Positions 11,614-19,681 of a stretch of DNA of 64,000 nt are shown piece by piece. The position numbers were made by a program, and so were the translations under genes. A model generated the notes under the pieces. That model was given only the letters and a program-made list of their open reading frames with translations, had not been told where the DNA came from and did not search any database. The DNA is from Arthrobacter sp. ERGS1:01 (GTDB lineage Bacteria > Actinomycetota > Actinomycetes > Actinomycetales > Micrococcaceae): the NCBI RefSeq assembly GCF_001281315.1, contig NZ_CP012479.1:372001-436000 (forward strand). The letters run 5' to 3'. The first letter of the stretch is position 1, and each line of letters begins with the position of its first letter.

Positions 11614-11640
11614 TTTGCACTATTTATGGCAGAGTGCAAA
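11614..11640. promoter_or_regulatory. putative TetR operator
   Basis: The inverted repeat TTTGCACT-N11-AGTGCAAA, 27 bases with perfect arms, lies 11 bases upstream of the chosen TetR start. A third half-site, TTTTGCAC, occurs at 11587-11594, just inside the start of the gene. This placement fits an autoregulated repressor. The assignment is inferred from symmetry and position. Confidence 0.55.
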
Positions 11641-11680
11641 GTTTTCTGGATGTGGCGTTTGTCACTGGGTTGTTAACGCG

Positions 11681-11742
11681 GAATGCCTGGGTCTCGACAG
11701 GCTCGACCACCGGTGGTCGAGCCTGTCGAGACCCAGGCATTC
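11681..11742. repeat. 62-bp perfect palindrome (REP-like element)
   Basis: Two 31-base arms meet with no spacer at ACCACC|GGTGGT; the outer ends are GAATGCCTGG and CCAGGCATTC. The TCGACAGGCTCGACCACC core resembles dispersed REP-like repeats found in Arthrobacter-type genomes (from memory). It lies downstream of the minus-strand fumarase stop codon and upstream of the TetR gene, so it could also act as a terminator. Confidence 0.85.
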
Positions 11743-11803
11743 AGATGCGCGTTCCGGGTCCAATACCTGGGCCCACAACCGCGAGGTTGGGAGGGCGTGG
11801 GGA

Positions 11804-13234
11804 TTACTGCGGCGGGCGGGTCATGGCCAGCACGTCGAGGCCCTTGTCCAACTGCTCCATGGTCAGTTCGCCGCGGTCCACGAAGCCAAGGGCCAGCACG
11901 GTTTCGCGGATGGTCATGCCTTCCTTGACGGCGTGCTTGGCGATCTTGGCGGCGTTTTCATAGCCGATGTACTTGTTCAGCGGCGTCACGATCGAGGGGG
12001 AGGCCTCGGCCAGGAAGCGGGCGCGCTCCACGTTGGCGGTGAGGCCGTCGATCATCTTGTCGGCCATGACGCGCGAGGTGTTGGTCAGCAGGCGGATGGA
12101 CTGCAGCAGGTTCGCGGCCATCACGGGGATGCCGACGTTCAGCTCGAAGGCTCCGTTCGTGGAGGACAGGGCGATGGTGGTGTCGTTGCCGATGACCTGG
12201 GCGGCGACCATGATGGAGGCCTCGCAGATGACCGGGTTGACCTTGCCGGGCATGATCGAGGAGCCGGGCTGCAGATCGGGGATCGCGATTTCGCCCAGGC
12301 CCGTGTTGGGACCGGAGCCGAGCCAGCGCAGATCGTTGTTGATCTTCATGATCGAGTACGCGATGTTGCGCAGCTGGCCGGACGCTTCGATGAGGCCGTC
12401 GCGGTTGGCCTGTGCCTCGAAGTGGTTGCGGGCCTCCGTCAGAGGCAGTCCCGTGTCCTCGGCGAGCAGGGCGATCACGCGCTGCGGGAAGCCGGCCGGG
12501 GTGTTGATGCCGGTGCCGACGGCGGTGCCGCCCAGGGGAACCTCGGCCACGCGGGGCAGTGCCGACTCGACGCGCTCGATGCCATAGCGGATCTGTGCTG
12601 CATAGCCGCCAAATTCCTGGCCGAGCGTGACGGGGGTGGCATCCATCAGGTGGGTGCGGCCGGACTTCACGACGGTGGCGAACTCGGCTTCCTTGCGCTC
12701 CAGGGACTCGGCCAGGTGGGCCAGCGCCGGGATGAGGTCGTTGATCAGGGCCGAGGTGGCCGCAACGTGCACGGACGTCGGGAAGACGTCGTTGGAGGAC
12801 TGGGAGGCGTTGACGTGGTCGTTCGGGTGAACGGTCTTCTCGCTGCCCGCCGCGGCAAGCGCGCGGTTGGCCAGCGACGCCAGGACCTCGTTCATGTTCA
12901 TGTTCGACGACGTGCCGGACCCGGTCTGGAAAACGTCGATCGGGAAGTCGCCGTCGAAATCGCCCGCGGCAACCAAATCGGCGGCGGCTTCAATGGCGCC
13001 GGCCAGCTCGGCATCCAACACACCGAGTTCGGCGTTGGTCGTGGCGGCGGCCTTCTTGATGCGGGCCAGGGCCTCGATGTGGGCCCGTTCCAGCGTCATG
13101 CCGGAGATGGGGAAATTCTCAACGGCGCGCTGCGTCTGGGCGCTGTAGAGGGCGTTGACCGGAACCCGGACCTCGCCCATCGTGTCGTGTTCAATGCGGA
13201 ACTCTTGTGCGGTGGCCGCGGCAGTTTCAGTCAT
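11804..13234 (-). CDS. fumC: class II fumarate hydratase
   Basis: A 476-residue oxygen-stable, iron-free fumarase that interconverts fumarate and L-malate in the TCA cycle as a cytosolic homotetramer. The signature [11 protein letters not shown] is intact and contains the mobile catalytic serine loop. Earlier active-site regions [14 protein letters not shown] and [14 protein letters not shown] are also complete, as is [10 protein letters not shown]. Length matches the family. The gene sits in the same block as glpX and the DUF4245 gene, as in other actinobacteria. A strong palindromic hairpin at 13303-13344 separates it from the upstream carbonic anhydrase gene, so it probably has its own promoter. 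Confidence 0.96.
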   Translation of the reverse strand: MTETAAATAQEFRIEHDTMGEVRVPVNALYSAQTQRAVENFPISGMTLERAHIEALARIKKAAATTNAELGVLDAELAGAIEAAADLVAAGDFDGDFPIDVFQTGSGTSSNMNMNEVLASLANRALAAAGSEKTVHPNDHVNASQSSNDVFPTSVHVAATSALINDLIPALAHLAESLERKEAEFATVVKSGRTHLMDATPVTLGQEFGGYAAQIRYGIERVESALPRVAEVPLGGTAVGTGINTPAGFPQRVIALLAEDTGLPLTEARNHFEAQANRDGLIEASGQLRNIAYSIMKINNDLRWLGSGPNTGLGEIAIPDLQPGSSIMPGKVNPVICEASIMVAAQVIGNDTTIALSSTNGAFELNVGIPVMAANLLQSIRLLTNTSRVMADKMIDGLTANVERARFLAEASPSIVTPLNKYIGYENAAKIAKHAVKEGMTIRETVLALGFVDRGELTMEQLDKGLDVLAMTRPPQ

Positions 13235-13302
13235 GCTTCAACCTTATCGCCGCCGCCCGCGCAGCCAAAAACCCGTTTCCCGGCCCAAACACGCTTAAAC
13301 GG

Positions 13303-13344
13303 CAAGGGACGACGCCGGAACCCGGGTTCCGGCGTCGTCCCTTG
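13303..13344 (-). terminator. perfect 42-bp palindrome, terminator after carbonic anhydrase
   Basis: The arms CAAGGGACGACGCCGGAACCC and GGGTTCCGGCGTCGTCCCTTG pair perfectly over 21 bases with no spacer. It follows the carbonic anhydrase stop by about 45 bases on the minus strand and precedes fumC. Confidence 0.7.
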
Positions 13345-13388
13345 GCTCACGCTGTGGCCGGGTTGCGGCGGGGCAGCCGCGGTGCGGC

Positions 13389-14045
13389 TTAGGAGGTGAT
13401 GGAGCCGTTGCTGTAAACAAGGTCGGCGCGGCCGTCGCTGAGGCGGTAGGTCAGGCCCACCACGGCGGTCTTTTGGCGGGCAACGGCGTTGGCGATGATG
13501 GGGGAGTTCTCCACCAGGCGGGCGGCCGTCTGCTTGACGTGTTCTTCGATCATTTCGCTCACGTCGCTGTTGGCGTCCTTGCGCAGGGACGTCAGCACGG
13601 ACGGGGTGATGCGCTCCACGAGGTCGCGGATGAAGCCGACCGGCATGTCGCCCGTGGCGACGGCGGCCTTGGTGGCGGTCACGGCGCCGCAGTTGTCGTG
13701 GCCCAGCACCACGATCAGGGGCACGTTGAGGTATTCAACGCTGTATTCCAGCGAACCCAGGACGGTGTTGTCGATCACGTGGCCGGCGGTGCGGACCACG
13801 AAAGCGTCGCCCAGGCCCAGGTCGAAGATGATTTCCGCGGCAAGGCGGGAGTCGGAGCAGCCGAAGATGACGGCGAACGGGTTTTGCTGCGACAGCAGTG
13901 AGGTGCGGCGGGCGGCGTCCTGGTTGGGGTGTGAGGAACTGCTTTCCACAAAACGCCGGTTGCCGTCCATGAGCGTGGTCCACGCCTCCGAGGGGGACTT
14001 CATGGCGGAGGAAACCGTGCCGGTGGTGTCGTCGTCGCTGCTCAT
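13389..14045 (-). CDS. beta-class carbonic anhydrase
   Basis: A 218-residue zinc enzyme that hydrates CO2 to bicarbonate in the cytoplasm. The zinc ligands are visible: C63 in FGCSDSR (with the D65/R67 dyad), H116 and C119 in GHDNCG. The N-terminal EAWTTLMDGNRRFVE helix and the LGSLEYSVEYL segment are typical of prokaryotic beta-CAs. The product probably supplies bicarbonate to carboxylases. It follows the DUF4245 gene with 2 bases between them, suggesting co-transcription. Confidence 0.94.
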   Translation of the reverse strand: MSSDDDTTGTVSSAMKSPSEAWTTLMDGNRRFVESSSSHPNQDAARRTSLLSQQNPFAVIFGCSDSRLAAEIIFDLGLGDAFVVRTAGHVIDNTVLGSLEYSVEYLNVPLIVVLGHDNCGAVTATKAAVATGDMPVGFIRDLVERITPSVLTSLRKDANSDVSEMIEEHVKQTAARLVENSPIIANAVARQKTAVVGLTYRLSDGRADLVYSNGSITS

Positions 14046-14047
14046 GT

Positions 14048-14676
14048 TTATGGTGCGCCCTTCGTTGCTGCCTCGGTGGACATGGCCGATGATGCCAGGT
14101 TGTGGGTCGATGCGGCCGCAAGGAGGTCAAATTCCTTGAAGTCGGCCTGACCGGTCAGGATGATGACCATGGCGCCACTCTTGAGCACCAGGCTGCGATC
14201 CCCCTCAGGTTTATCACGCAGTTCCCAGGTGCGCCCATCAATGTTGCGCGTTCCCGTCACAGGGGCGTCCTGCGTCTGGGACGAAATCCAGGTGGGGTTC
14301 GCCGTGATGGACTGCTTGACGGCAATGAAGGTGTCGGCGGAGGTGACGAAGCCGACATCCCAGAACGCCACGCCGTCGTTCCCCGCGGAGTTCCAACGGG
14401 CATAGTTCGCGTACCAGCCCGACGGCAGCACGGGAGCTGCGGGCGTGAACCCGGCAACTTCCGCGGCGTTCTTGGACACCGCGGCGACGTCGATCGGCTG
14501 GCGGTACGCATCGGCTTTCTGCTGCGGGTTGAGCCACACAATGGTCATCACAATGGCAATCGTGGAGAGCAGCGCCAGCAGCATGCCAATGATCGATGCG
14601 TTGGCGCGTTTTGCCGCTCCGGCGGTGATGACGGGCTTGACGGGGGCATTCTGGGGGATTCACTCACGTCCCCCAT
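14048..14676 (-). CDS. DUF4245 membrane-anchored protein, apparent single-base frameshift near the 5' end
   Basis: A single N-terminal transmembrane anchor (IIGMLLALLSTIAIVMTIVW) is followed by an extracytoplasmic DUF4245 domain of unknown function. The frame open to the stop has no usable start before an internal ATG at 14584 inside the membrane helix, yet family-like sequence (VKPVITAGAAKRANAS) continues upstream of it. A start with MGDVSESP lies at 14676 in another frame. Adding one C to either minus-strand C5 run (plus-strand G5 at 14653-14657 or 14642-14646) joins them into a normal DUF4245 N-terminus. A caller may therefore report only 14048-14584. The gene is divergent from glpX, as in relatives. 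Confidence 0.75.
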
Positions 14677-14799
14677 TGTCCCAGATATGGCGCGGACCGA
14701 GTGCCAGCCGGGGGTCCGTGACAGGTCATGCGGGGTCAATCTTGGGGCCTGCGGGGGCCGTGCATCTATGATTGGTGCGTAGGTGACCATACGGGAGGG

Positions 14800-14817
14800 G
14801 CGTGCACCGTCGCACGC
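14800..14817. promoter_or_regulatory. small inverted repeat upstream of glpX
   Basis: GCGTGC-ACCGTC-GCACGC lies 38 bases upstream of the glpX GTG start, within the 178-base divergent region shared with the DUF4245 gene. It could be an operator or a leader hairpin. Only the symmetry supports the assignment. Confidence 0.3.
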
Positions 14818-14854
14818 AAAGACCCTATTCCTGCTTTGAAAATGAGGTTTTTAC

Positions 14855-15892
14855 GTGGCTGAAAAAGCATCACACGCACAGTATTCGCACTTGTCACCGT
14901 CCCTGGCTGTCGGTGACGACGAGCCGGACCGGAACCTTGCGCTCGAGCTGGTTCGCGTCACCGAGGCCGCGGCCATCGCCGGTGGCCACTGGGTGGGTTT
15001 CGGTGAGAAGAACCTGGCCGACGGCGCAGCCGTTGACGCCATGCGGTCCCTGCTCTCCACCGTCCACTTCAACGGCGTCGTGGTCATTGGTGAGGGCGAA
15101 AAGGACGAGGCCCCCATGCTCTACAACGGCGAGGTGGTTGGCGACGGCTCGGGCCCCGAGTGCGACGTCGCCGTTGACCCGATCGACGGCACCCGGCTGA
15201 CCGCGATGGGCATCAACAACGCCCTGGCCGTTCTGGCCGTGGCCGAGCGCGGCACCATGTTCGACCCCTCCGCCGTGTTCTACATGGAGAAGCTCGTCAC
15301 GGGCCCGGAAGCCGCCGACATGGTGGACCTGCGCCTGCCCGTCAAGCAGAACCTGCACCTGATCGCCAAGGCCAAGGGCGTGAAGGTCAACCAGCTCACC
15401 GTCATGGTCCTTGACCGCGACCGCCACCAGCCGCTGATCCAGGACATCCGCGACGCCGGCGCCCGCACCAAGATCATCCTCGACGGTGACGTGGCCGGCG
15501 CCATCGCCGCCGCCCGCTCCGGCACCGGCGTCGACGCACTCATGGGCATCGGCGGCACGCCCGAGGGCATCGTGGCGGCTTGCGCCATCAAGACTCTGGG
15601 CGGCGTCATCCAGGGCCGCCTTTGGCCCACCGACGACGACGAAAAGCAGAAGGCGCTCGACGCCGGCCACGACCTGGACCGCGTGCTGTCCACGAATGAC
15701 CTGGTCACCAGCGACAACTGCTACTTCGCCGCCACGGGCATCACCGACGGCGACCTGCTCAAGGGCGTGCGCTACGACAAGGGCCGCGTGCTGACCCAGT
15801 CGATCGTCATGCGCTCCAAGTCCGGCACGGTCCGTTTCGTGGAGGGCGAGCACCAGGCAGCCAAGTGGGAGAGCTACGCCCGCCGCAGCTAG
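14855..15892 (+). CDS. glpX: class II fructose-1,6-bisphosphatase (GlpX)
   Basis: A 345-residue metal-dependent enzyme that removes the 1-phosphate of fructose 1,6-bisphosphate in gluconeogenesis. Characteristic residues include the acidic [11 protein letters not shown] region (around 79-89), VDPIDGTRL (107-115) as the metal and phosphate site, and DGDVAGAI and MGIGGTPEG further on. GlpX is the usual gluconeogenic FBPase of actinobacteria. The start is GTG, with a GAGG-like site about 8 bases upstream. A long inverted repeat follows the gene. Confidence 0.96.
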   Translation: MAEKASHAQYSHLSPSLAVGDDEPDRNLALELVRVTEAAAIAGGHWVGFGEKNLADGAAVDAMRSLLSTVHFNGVVVIGEGEKDEAPMLYNGEVVGDGSGPECDVAVDPIDGTRLTAMGINNALAVLAVAERGTMFDPSAVFYMEKLVTGPEAADMVDLRLPVKQNLHLIAKAKGVKVNQLTVMVLDRDRHQPLIQDIRDAGARTKIILDGDVAGAIAAARSGTGVDALMGIGGTPEGIVAACAIKTLGGVIQGRLWPTDDDEKQKALDAGHDLDRVLSTNDLVTSDNCYFAATGITDGDLLKGVRYDKGRVLTQSIVMRSKSGTVRFVEGEHQAAKWESYARRS

Positions 15893-15924
15893 AACCCACC
15901 CCGGCGGCGACTGACTCACCTCCG

Positions 15925-16025
15925 GTGGCGGTCCGGCGTTTTTTCGTCCGACTATCCGACCGACGGCCGCGGGCGGCCTTACGGTCTCCTTTACGTCGGA
16001 CTACAAAAAACGCCGGCCCCGCCAC
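15925..16025. terminator. long imperfect hairpin downstream of glpX
   Basis: A left arm around GTGGCGGTCCGGCGTTTTTT pairs with a right arm around AAAAAACGCCGGCCCCGCCAC, continuing with GTCCGAC/GTCGGAC, over a loop of about 40 bases. The T6 and A6 tracts within the arms suit termination. The element fills most of the 190-base gap before the FemAB gene. Confidence 0.55.
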
Positions 16026-16085
16026 CTCTCGAGGTTGGGCGCCGCCGGATGAGGCTCCACCATCGTCAGCCGGTAGGGTTGAGGC

Positions 16086-17093
16086 ATGACTTTGAGTGTG
16101 CTGCCCTGCCCTGTCCGCGACGAGTGGGATGCCGCCGTCAACAGCCAGCAGGGGCACCCCATGCAGCTGTGGGGTTGGGGCGAAACGAAGGCGGCGCACA
16201 ATTGGCGGGTCGACCGCGTCCTTGTCAAGGACGCGGACGGCACGCTGGTCGGCTCGGCGCAGATCCTGCTGCGGGCGCTGCCGTTCCCGTTCCGCTCGCT
16301 GGCCTACCTGGCCCGCGGCCCACAGGCTGTGCCGGGCCGGGAGATCGACGTACTCGACGCCGTCGCCCGTTATGTGAAGGCAACCCACAAGTCGGTGGCG
16401 CTGAGCATTGAACCTGACTGGGATGCGGACACCGTGGCGTCGGCGTCGCTGCCCGCGGCCGGGTGGCAGCGCAGCGCGTCCACGATCCTGATCCCGCGCA
16501 CGCTGATCCTCGATCTCTCCCGCAGCGAGGACGAGCTCCTCGCTCCGATGGCGAAGAAGACCCGCCAGTACATCCGCAAATCCGGCCGCGAGGCGCTGGA
16601 ATACCGTGCCGTCACGGCCGCCGAGCTGCCGGCATGCCTGGCCGTGTACAAGGAAACGGCGGAGCGGGCCGGCTTCGGCATCCACCAGGACGGCTACTAC
16701 TTGGACATCTTCAACAACCTGGGCAATGGTTCGCCCGTATTTGCCGCGTTCGACGGCGACGCCGTGGTCTCCTTCCTGTGGCTCGCGGCGAGCGATGCGA
16801 CCGCGTTTGAACTGTACGGCGGCATGAGCGATGAAGGCAGCCGGCTGCGTGCCAACTTCTCACTCAAATGGCTGGCCATCCAGGAGATGAAGGCCCGCGG
16901 CATCACCCGCTACGACTTCAACGGACTGCTCAACGACGGGGTCTCCCAATTCAAGTTTGGCTTCGCCGACCACGAGAACATGCTGGCCGGAACCTGGGAC
17001 AAGGGGCTCTCGCCGCTGTACCCGGTGTTTGCCAAGGCGCTCCCGCTGGCCCGGAAGGCAGTCAAGAAGGCGCGCGGACTGCTCAAGCGCTAA
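16086..17093 (+). CDS. FemAB-family aminoacyltransferase (lipid II : glycyl-type transferase)
   Basis: A 335-residue GNAT-fold protein of the FemX/FemAB type, which adds amino acids from aminoacyl-tRNA to the peptidoglycan precursor stem to build interpeptide bridges. Recognisable features are PMQLWGWGETKA near the N-terminus, the MAKKTRQYIRKSGRE basic segment near 157-171, FELYGGMSDEGSRLRANFSLKW, and the closing YDFNGLLNDGVSQFKFGF. The C-terminus is lysine-rich. Arthrobacter cell walls do contain cross-bridges, so bridge formation is plausible, but which residue it adds cannot be told. It appears monocistronic. REP-like repeats follow. Confidence 0.88.
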   Translation: MTLSVLPCPVRDEWDAAVNSQQGHPMQLWGWGETKAAHNWRVDRVLVKDADGTLVGSAQILLRALPFPFRSLAYLARGPQAVPGREIDVLDAVARYVKATHKSVALSIEPDWDADTVASASLPAAGWQRSASTILIPRTLILDLSRSEDELLAPMAKKTRQYIRKSGREALEYRAVTAAELPACLAVYKETAERAGFGIHQDGYYLDIFNNLGNGSPVFAAFDGDAVVSFLWLAASDATAFELYGGMSDEGSRLRANFSLKWLAIQEMKARGITRYDFNGLLNDGVSQFKFGFADHENMLAGTWDKGLSPLYPVFAKALPLARKAVKKARGLLKR

Positions 17094-17121
17094 GCCGGCG
17101 CCCGAACCCGGCGGTTTCGGG

Positions 17122-17212
17122 ATCGGTGGTGCAGCTCCTGCGGGTTGCCAATTCGGTGGTGCAGCTTCTGCGGGCTCCGGCCAGGCTGGCCCGCAGAAGC
17201 TGCACCACCGAT
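17122..17212. repeat. REP-like repeat cluster, left of the nuclease-fold gene
   Basis: Two direct copies of a 23-base unit, ATCGGTGGTGCAGCTCCTGCGGG at 17122 and a variant at 17152, are followed at 17190-17212 by an inverted copy that pairs perfectly with the second apart from the first base. The block therefore forms a hairpin with a loop of about 15 bases. Confidence 0.85.
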
Positions 17213-17269
17213 TTTCAACGGCTGTGTGGATCGACCAACTGTGGATAACTTTCGGCAGGAATTCAACAA

Positions 17270-18223
17270 TTGCCGAAGAATTTGGGCATGGGAAACCGCC
17301 CGGAACTTCCGCCAGAGCTGGCCTTGCGTTCCTTCACGTGTCGTGAGGGAATCCAGTCCGGTCTGACTGCCAGCCGGATGCGAGCCAAGGACCTATTCCT
17401 TCCCAGCAGGGAAATCAGGGTCCCACTTGGTTGTGCGCAAACACTTTTGAACCGGGTCCGGCCCTACACCGAGCTCGGAATCGAAAGCTATGTCTCCCAT
17501 ACGACGGCGGCACTCATTCATGGGATTCCTATGCCGTACGTCCATGAGCAACCAAAGACAATCCACCTGACCCGGCCGGCAGGAACCATGATTCCCCGGC
17601 GAAAGGGCGTCATCGGCCACAAACGGGAGTTGGCTGCCGGCGAATGGATGCTGATCGATGGCGTACCTGTCACGGCGCCTGCCAGAACACTGCTGGATTT
17701 GGCCGCAATCCTGGAACTTGATGACCTGGTGGCGGCCGCAGACTTCCTCATCTGTGAACATCGCCGGAACTTCGAGGAACCCAAGCCGGCAATCGTCAAG
17801 GACTCGGAACTGGCTGCCTACGTCCTGTCCAAACGGTTCCTCCGCGGACTGGCAAACGCAAGGGAAGCCATGGAACTGATGCGGGTTGGTGCGGACTCAC
17901 CGCCGGAGACCAAGCTTCGACTCGTGCTGCTGAGGGCGGGGCTCCCAGAATTCTGCACAAACTATGAAATTCCCGGCGGGCCCGGCGAGCCGATTGTCTA
18001 CCCCGACCTTGGCTGCGAAGAATTCCGAGTCTGCGGCGAATATGAGGGTGAAATCCACCAAACGACCGAGAAGCAGTTGTACGACCGCAACCGGGACACC
18101 CGAACTGCGGCCCGCGGTTGGCTCCAGGTCAAAGTGTTTAACAATGACATCCGGCGCGGGGAGGACTGGGTGGTTGGCCTATTCCGGCAGGCCCTCCTGC
18201 GGCAAGGCTGGAATTCCCGCTAG
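17270..18223 (+). CDS. AbiEi-like / DUF559-type nuclease-fold protein
   Basis: A protein of about 317 residues. The middle region (SHTTAALIHGIPMP, TIHLTRPAG, and GVPVTAPARTLLDLA) resembles the winged-helix/AbiEi antitoxin-like module common in actinobacteria. The C-terminal part carries YPDLGCEEFRVCGEYEGEIHQ, like the D...ExxxE core of DUF559/Vsr-type PD-(D/E)XK nuclease folds. No toxin partner lies nearby. The TTG at 17270 has AGGA about 8 bases upstream; the ATG at 17288 is an alternative start. GC content is lower than in the neighbours, and similar REP-like repeats flank both sides, suggesting a mobile or accessory gene. Function is not established. Confidence 0.72.
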   Translation: MPKNLGMGNRPELPPELALRSFTCREGIQSGLTASRMRAKDLFLPSREIRVPLGCAQTLLNRVRPYTELGIESYVSHTTAALIHGIPMPYVHEQPKTIHLTRPAGTMIPRRKGVIGHKRELAAGEWMLIDGVPVTAPARTLLDLAAILELDDLVAAADFLICEHRRNFEEPKPAIVKDSELAAYVLSKRFLRGLANAREAMELMRVGADSPPETKLRLVLLRAGLPEFCTNYEIPGGPGEPIVYPDLGCEEFRVCGEYEGEIHQTTEKQLYDRNRDTRTAARGWLQVKVFNNDIRRGEDWVVGLFRQALLRQGWNSR

Positions 18224-18243
18224 TCAACGCAGCACGCGACAGA

Positions 18244-18343
18244 TTCGTGGTGCAGCTCCTGCGGGTTGTGGGGCGGCTTTGGATTCGGTGGTGCAGCTCC
18301 TGCGGGCCCCGGCCACATGAGGTCGCAGGAGCTGCCCCACCGA
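18244..18343. repeat. REP-like repeat cluster, right of the nuclease-fold gene
   Basis: Two direct copies of the GGTGGTGCAGCTCCTGCGGG unit (near 18244 and 18283) and one inverted copy at about 18323-18343 repeat the arrangement seen at 17122-17212. The inverted arm ends GAGCTGCCCCACCGAT. Confidence 0.85.
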
Positions 18344-18382
18344 TCCTGCGACCCCGAAACGGGGGCCTCGTCTTCGGACGGA

Positions 18383-19633
18383 CTACCCGGCGACGGTGAC
18401 GGCGAAGACCACGGCGGATTCGCCGTCGTCGCCAACGTGCGGGTGGACCATGACCGGATTCTCGGCGGCGGGCACGAACACGGAGCCGCCGCGGGCGAGG
18501 ATCGCATCGCCGCGCGGCGAATCAAGGAGCACCGAACCGGACACCGCCAGCACCAGCAGCGGCCCGTTCTGCACCAGCGGCACCGGCTCCGAACCCGGGC
18601 CAAGCTCCACGCGCTGGAGTGCGAATTCGGCAAACGGCGGCTCCCACACCGACTGGCCCAGATCCGTGGTGCGCGTCGGCACGTGCGGGACGGCCACAGG
18701 GGCGAAGTCCACGGTGGCCATCAACTCGGCCACGTCCACATGCTTGCCCGTCAACCCGCCGCGCATCACGTTGTCCGAGGACGCCATGACCTCCAGCCCC
18801 AACCCGGACAGGTAGGCGTGGATGTTGCCGGCCGGCAGGTACACGGCCTGCCCGGGCGCCAGCGACACCCGGTTCAGCAGCAGCGAAATCAGTACGCCCG
18901 GATCCGACGGGTACTGCCTGGCAAGGTCGACGACGGTGCGCAGCGGCGCGGACAGCCCGCCGACTCCGCCGGGTGCGTCTGCAAGCGCGGACGCCGCCAG
19001 ATCGACCAGGGCGCGCGCCTCGGCGCCGCCGTCGATCAATGCCTCGAAGGCGCCGCGGATCACCATGGGCTCGACCATGCGGGAATTCAGCGTCATGATC
19101 ACACGGTTCAGCAGCTCCGGAATGCCGGCACCCGTCGTGGAAATGGCGGTGGAAACCTCGCGGAAGAGATCCGCAGCCTCGGCGCAGGGACGGAAGCCGC
19201 ACAACGCCTCGAAGTTGCTCAGCGCAAACAGCATTTCCGGCTTGTGGTTGTCGTCCTTGTAGTTGCGGTCAGTTGCATCCTTGGCCACGCCGGCAGCTTC
19301 CTCGTCGGCAAAGCGTTCGCGGGCACGCGAGAGGGTGGGGTGCACCTGCAGGGACAACGCCGAATCGGCGGCCAACAATTTCGTCAGGAACGGCAGCTTG
19401 GCGCCAAAGGCCGCGTGGACCTCCGCACCCAGCATGGCGTCCGGGTGCGCGGCGATGAGCGCATCAAGGGCCACGGGGCCGTCGGGGGTGTTGGCGGTTG
19501 ACGGCGAATCCGGGTGGGCGCCCATCCACAGTTCGGCCTCGGGGCCGCCGCCGGGCTCCGTGCCCAGAAGCTCGGCGATGGCCGTGGCGGATCCCCACGG
19601 GTAGTCACGCATGACGTTGGTGAGCGCAAACAT
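18383..19633 (-). CDS. manA: mannose-6-phosphate isomerase, class I
   Basis: A zinc enzyme of about 416 residues that interconverts fructose 6-phosphate and mannose 6-phosphate, feeding GDP-mannose for glycans. Type I PMI motifs are present: the N-terminal YPWGS, the LSLQVHPT zinc-ligand segment, HKPEMLFAL, and YLPAGNIHAYLSGLGLEVMASSDNV with the active-site region. I choose the ATG at 19633, which has AGGAG about 6 bases upstream; a GTG two codons earlier is possible. It is the last gene of a minus-strand series purK-purE-LCP-manA and lies beside the LCP gene. Confidence 0.94.
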   Translation of the reverse strand: MFALTNVMRDYPWGSATAIAELLGTEPGGGPEAELWMGAHPDSPSTANTPDGPVALDALIAAHPDAMLGAEVHAAFGAKLPFLTKLLAADSALSLQVHPTLSRARERFADEEAAGVAKDATDRNYKDDNHKPEMLFALSNFEALCGFRPCAEAADLFREVSTAISTTGAGIPELLNRVIMTLNSRMVEPMVIRGAFEALIDGGAEARALVDLAASALADAPGGVGGLSAPLRTVVDLARQYPSDPGVLISLLLNRVSLAPGQAVYLPAGNIHAYLSGLGLEVMASSDNVMRGGLTGKHVDVAELMATVDFAPVAVPHVPTRTTDLGQSVWEPPFAEFALQRVELGPGSEPVPLVQNGPLLVLAVSGSVLLDSPRGDAILARGGSVFVPAAENPVMVHPHVGDDGESAVVFAVTVAG

Positions 19634-19681
19634 ATTCACTCCTGCAAGGTAGGTGGCAAGCGTTGGGTTTGTGTTCTGTTG

